Assembly (NCBI GenBank): GCA_027382625.1
Contig: JAJKFJ010023776.1
Coordinates: 1-10,294 of the forward strand
Length of the DNA stretch: 10,294 bases
Direction: 5' to 3'
DNA from: Tetmemena sp. SeJ-2015
Lineage: Eukaryota; Ciliophora; Spirotrichea; Sporadotrichida; Oxytrichidae
The translations under genes were made by a program, and so were the position numbers. The notes beneath the pieces were generated by a model that worked only from the letters and a program-made list of their open reading frames with translations, searched no databases and had not been told where the DNA came from. The number at the start of each line of letters is the position of its first letter. The stretch's first letter is position 1. Below are positions 7,492 to 10,294 of this stretch, in pieces.

Positions 7492-7908
7492 GTTTTAAAG
7501 TTGATTATCTTATTGGGGTTTCTATGTATGACTCACATATGTATTCGTAAAAGTAACTAGCCTAATTCATAACCCTATTTCCTGCTAATATTTGAAAAGA
7601 ATTAAAAAGAAGCAAACTTTAAATCAAGTTACGCTTTATATTTTACATAGCTATTATGCTGAGCATTGTTTTTCTAACTTTGTATTTTGTAAAATTAGTC
7701 AAATCGCCAAATAAAAAAATTCTTGAGTATAAATTAAAATTTTATTATAGAAAAGAAATTATCGAAATAATTGCATCTATTATAAAAAGGCTGCGCTCAA
7801 GCTCTTATCTTAATTTAAAAAATAATATTAGATACCATTATAATTTTATTAAATTTTTAATACGAAAATTCAATTTATTAGTTTTCTTTTATATAATTAT
7901 TTTACAAG

Positions 7909-8332
7909 TAGATATTATAGCTGAGAATTTAATAAAAAAGAGAATTAAATTAGATTTTAAATTAAAATGGAATAAATCAGTGACATTTGAAGTGTATTCA
8001 ATTCAAACAATAATTACACCTTTCGATTCAGGATTAAATTCTAAGAACTATTTATCCTTTTAACTTTTTTGTGGGAGCGCTCAGTCAAAAGCTATAAGCA
8101 ACAAAAGTTAAGTTGAAGAAGATATTGAGGAAGTTCATCAATGCGCGCATGTTATCTCGCTACTAAAGGGTGCTATGAAGATGATTAAAGAATAAACTCA
8201 TAGTAATTTTTGATTCTCTATCTAACAAGCTACAGATCGAGGGGTGAATCTGTGATTTCAACTGACAAGAAATTGCAACTCTCCATTTATTATTTTAACT
8301 AATCACCGATTTTAATTTAATTTTCAACTATA
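7909..8332. repeat. dispersed 425-bp repeat, copy 2, inside IES 3
   Basis: This is the partner of 890-1314 in the same orientation. In this copy the shared reading frame is continuous from D-I-I-A-E-N-L-I-K-K through F-C-G-S-A-Q to M-K-M-I-K-E-Q-T-H, and stops at TGA 8211-8213. After that stop the match to copy 1 continues to a second shared TGA after G-V-N-L. An open frame starting at ATG 7656 runs into the repeat (185 codons to 8213 with Gln codons). Its first 84 codons are AT-rich, have no counterpart upstream of copy 1, and are probably not a real N-terminus. The family is unknown. The element may have been carried in eliminated DNA. Confidence 0.75.
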
Positions 8333-9680
8333 GTGAAATTTAATAAAAAATTGAAAGAATTAAAATTAACTTATAGGGAAAATTTTTTTAATTGTAAAAT
8401 CATTAAATAATTATAGAAATATCCTTAATAAAAAATATTAAGTAAAATATTCTTGCTTAATTTGATGATTCATTAAAATGATAACCAGCGTTATATATTA
8501 GGTCTTTAAATTACTGATTAGTAAGGGTAGATGGAACCAGGCTTCCCCTTGAAAACACTTTTTCAAGGGTAATTTACTTAATGATTTAATTCATTACTTA
8601 TATGCACCACCTGCATTATCTAGCTAAATTTATTTTTTTAAAAAAAAAACGATGTAAAGCAAGAGTGATGTAAATAGAAAGTAAAGGCTTAACATCTTTT
8701 AGCTTCTAAAAATTTATAGTGTTTTTAAATTAATTTGAGGAATACTATCCTTAGCAAGCTATATTTATGAAAATGTTTCTCAACCACCTCCATTTACTCT
8801 TGATTTCATTTACATTTAATTATTAAAGAACTGTAATTTTAACGTTATATATTTTATAATTAAATTGATTTGAGAAGTTAAACAGTGATAAAAACTTACA
8901 AAATTGTTCTAATAGATAATTACAGTAAAATTATAATTTTTATAATTATTTTTTAACTTTCGCATCAAGAAGTTTTAAATTAATTCTTTATTTAAATTTT
9001 CTTATTTTTCAGCTTTCTTTATCCCAATAAATAAATTATGCGAGTTTTTAATTTATATTTCTCTGCAAAGCTGAAGAGTGAGTACAGAAATAAAATTTTT
9101 AAAATTTTAATTCAACACATAAATTAATTCAATAAATTTGCGATTAATCTATTATTTTTTTATAATAAATAATTTTTGCTGTATATATTTTTTTATTTCA
9201 GTTTAATTGATATTTTTATATTTATTATTTTACTATTGAATCAGCAATACTACTGGTCACCTGATCTTCAATTATTTAAAAAGGAAAATATATAATTTTT
9301 TTATTTTATAAAGCATAAATTAAGGATAAAAAGAATCTATAATAAATTTAACAGCGACTTCTGCTTTTTGAAAAGGTTCTAATCTCTAATATTTGTGTCA
9401 TGAAAGTTTTTAAAAAATAATTATTTTAAATATTTCTTTGAAAAAATTAAAACTTTCAGATAAAGTTATTTTCATAAAAAATTTCTTTTTTTAAAATTTA
9501 AAGTCTTAATTATTTTTTTTTGAAAATTATTTGGCTTTGAACTAGTGAAATCGGTAACCATTAGCACCTACTTTTTGAATTTGGACTGCATTGTTTACAA
9601 TATGCTGTTATTAACTATAAAATTCAATTATAAAAATAGCTTTTATTTTTAGTTTCACCTCAATTGATCTTTAAATAATT
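8333..9680. other. AT-rich right part of IES 3, no gene seen
   Basis: This consists of long A/T runs with no coding-like reading on either strand. The only distinct islands are the hairpin at 8546-8569 and a short, less AT-rich patch near 9540-9610. In that patch, 9548-9570 weakly resembles the reverse complement of the repeat unit at the start of the window. Confidence 0.5.
8546..8569. repeat. perfect 10-bp hairpin with 4-base loop
   Basis: CCCTTGAAAA (8546-8555) and TTTTCAAGGG (8560-8569) are exact reverse complements around the loop CACT. It sits in a rare GC-containing patch of an AT-rich region. No neighbouring gene needs it, so a terminator role cannot be argued. Confidence 0.7.
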
Positions 9681-10174
9681 TTTTAGAAGAGATTTTGAAC
9701 TATCTATCAGCAATATTTAGTAAAAAATATTTCACTTACTTGGATACTGATATTCAATAGTTTAAAATAAAATAAATTATAAAATATATCCAAGATAAAT
9801 TGGACGGACTGAACATAAATCCACTTTATGATTTATTTGCTTAATTTAAATATGAATTCTAATTCCAGTTATATTCCCTCTATAACTAGAGTTTCTTTGA
9901 TGATTTAACTTACTTGAGGGTATTCTAATTAAAGATAATTCTCATATCTTTAATACCTTTGCTTATTGTACTTTCTTCAATTATTCTAAACTTAGGATTG
10001 CATTTTTGGAGGAAACTAATTTAAAAAAGGAAATGGCTGAATCAGGTACTTTTAGTCTATTCATTTACGTTCTACCCCTCACTAATCTATCACATGTTCA
10101 ATTGCTTCAATTACAAAACCATCGGAAATTATTCAGTTCTCTTTGAAGACTTTGAAATATAATAAGATAGCAAT
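9681..10174 (+). CDS. MDS D: multi-spanning membrane domain of the surface protein, 3' part missing
   Basis: The segment is open from after TGA 9665-9667. It reads an amphipathic lead (E-E-I-L-N-Y-L-S-A-I-F-S), a soluble loop (I-Q-D-K-L-D-G-L-N-I-N-P-L-Y), and then F-F-D-D-L-T-Y-L-R-V-F. Next comes a long helix, LKIILISLIPLLIVLSSIIL. A basic turn (W-R-K-L-I-Q-K-R-K-W) leads to a further helix, V-L-L-V-Y-S-F-T-F-Y-P-S-L-I-Y-H-M-F-N-C-F. The order of helix, basic loop, then Y-P-S-L-like helix ending in a cysteine fits the C-terminal membrane domain that follows the EGF-like cluster in giant ciliate beta-helix proteins. Coding reaches E-D-F-E-I-Q-Q-D-S-N and then meets the transposon end at 10175. 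The frame stays open through the transposon sequence, which I regard as coincidence. Confidence 0.8.
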
Positions 10175-10294
10175 CAAAACCCCAAAACCCCATAATATGA
10201 TAAGAAAGTGAAAATAAGTTGTGTATAATTAATTTCTTTATTAATACTTATAATCATGCTAAATTTTAACCCTAAACAGGCAATCTAAAGTCTT
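10175..10294. mobile_element. left end of a TBE-type (telomere-bearing) transposon, cut by the window edge
   Basis: CAAAACCCCAAAACCCC at 10175-10191 is 17 bases of perfect C4A4 telomere repeat, in the phase known for the tips of Oxytricha TBE elements. It is preceded directly by AAT (10172-10174), which fits the A-N-T target duplication of TBEs. These are germline-limited DNA transposons with long inverted ends, about 4 kb in size, that are precisely removed during macronuclear development. Only 120 bases are visible, so the right end, the second AAT and the full inverted repeat cannot be checked. A chance 17-base C4A4 match in AT-rich coding sequence is very unlikely, though an internal telomere-like tract of another origin is possible. 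Confidence 0.7.
10256..10294 (+). CDS. possible start of a transposon-encoded protein, truncated by the window edge
   Basis: ATG at 10256 opens a frame reading M-L-N-F-N-P-K-Q-A-I-Q-S-L up to the last base, about 80 bases inside the presumed TBE tip. TBE elements carry genes close to their ends, including a transposase. A short polar start like this would suit one, but 13 residues cannot identify it. Confidence 0.3.

Larger units (their letters stand above)
7492..9680. other. putative IES 3 (2196 bp with one pointer copy), pointer TTTTAGA
   Basis: TTTTAGA at 7485-7491 recurs at 9681-9687. The offset is 2196 bases, a multiple of three. Joining gives S-F-I-L-E-E-I-L-N-Y-L-S-A-I-F-S in frame. 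The enclosed DNA ends the upstream frame by TGA 7502-7504 and carries TGA 9665-9667 just before the downstream frame. It contains dispersed repeat copy 2, a hairpin and long AT-rich runs, and no recognised gene. The pointer is short and AT-rich, and CTTTTATTTT also occurs near both ends. The junction position is therefore uncertain, although some interruption here is well supported by the protein order. Confidence 0.6.

Noticed and set aside
7656..8063. 135-codon plus-strand open frame as an independent gene
   Set aside because: The first 84 codons are AT-rich and absent from the other repeat copy. Only the part from 7909 on is shared. It is better described as the dispersed repeat read into AT-rich flank.
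10175..10191. C4A4 tract as a macronuclear telomere or chromosome end
   Set aside because: Sequence continues for more than 100 bases beyond it, and the AAT plus 17-base phase fits a TBE tip better.
10175..10294. Coding continuation of MDS D through the C4A4 tract
   Set aside because: The frame is open, but the protein loses the family's character and the 17-base telomere repeat has a better explanation. This remains possible until the right flank is read.
1..10294. CRISPR array, tRNA, rRNA or bacterial operon
   Set aside because: There is no regular spacer-repeat series, no cloverleaf or rRNA-like stretch, and the coding regions need the ciliate nuclear code.

Overview
The window looks like germline (micronuclear) DNA of a spirotrich ciliate of the Oxytricha/Stylonychia type. 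The recognisable coding stretches read only if TAA and TAG mean glutamine and TGA alone is stop. Most of the DNA is very AT-rich. A 17-base C4A4 repeat, the telomere unit of these ciliates, lies inside the window. One protein is split into consecutive blocks (MDS, macronuclear-destined sequence) separated by removable DNA (IES, internal eliminated sequence). Short direct repeats (pointers) sit at the junctions. This assignment is inferred from the sequence; no search was run.

Main gene, about 3614 to 10174, plus strand, in collinear order. It encodes part of a large ciliate surface protein. MDS A (3614-4474) carries GGAIY-type beta-helix repeats like those of polymorphic outer membrane proteins. 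MDS B (4822-5248) is a cysteine-rich region. MDS C (6615-6835 and 7151-7491) holds an EGF-like cysteine cluster and a membrane helix. MDS D (9681-10174) is a multi-spanning membrane domain. Four interruptions can be removed on paper with the reading frame kept: 354 bp (pointer ATTTTAA), 1375 bp (pointer AATTTTAAT), 317 bp (TA, a MITE-like element with perfect 19-bp inverted ends) and 2196 bp (pointer TTTTAGA). A fifth starts at 10175: AAT followed by CAAAACCCCAAAACCCC matches the end and target site of a TBE (telomere-bearing element) transposon. That element runs off the window. One in-frame TGA (7262-7264) remains unexplained.

Left part, 1-3613. There is an 84-bp-spaced direct repeat at the start, an AT-rich stretch, and then a clearly GC-richer block (about 600-2850). 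That block holds one copy of a 425-bp dispersed repeat (890-1314) and coding-like sequence that changes frame. The most convincing part is a charged coiled coil read across 2115-2470 and continued in another frame to about 2850. AT-rich DNA without a gene follows up to MDS A.

Inside the eliminated DNA, the 1375-bp IES contains coding-like sequence (about 5499-6400) broken by TGA codons and frame changes. The 2196-bp IES contains the second copy of the dispersed repeat (7909-8332) and a perfect 10-bp hairpin. Because only TGA stops translation here, open frames of 100-150 codons arise easily by chance. Calls that rest on openness alone are therefore given low confidence.
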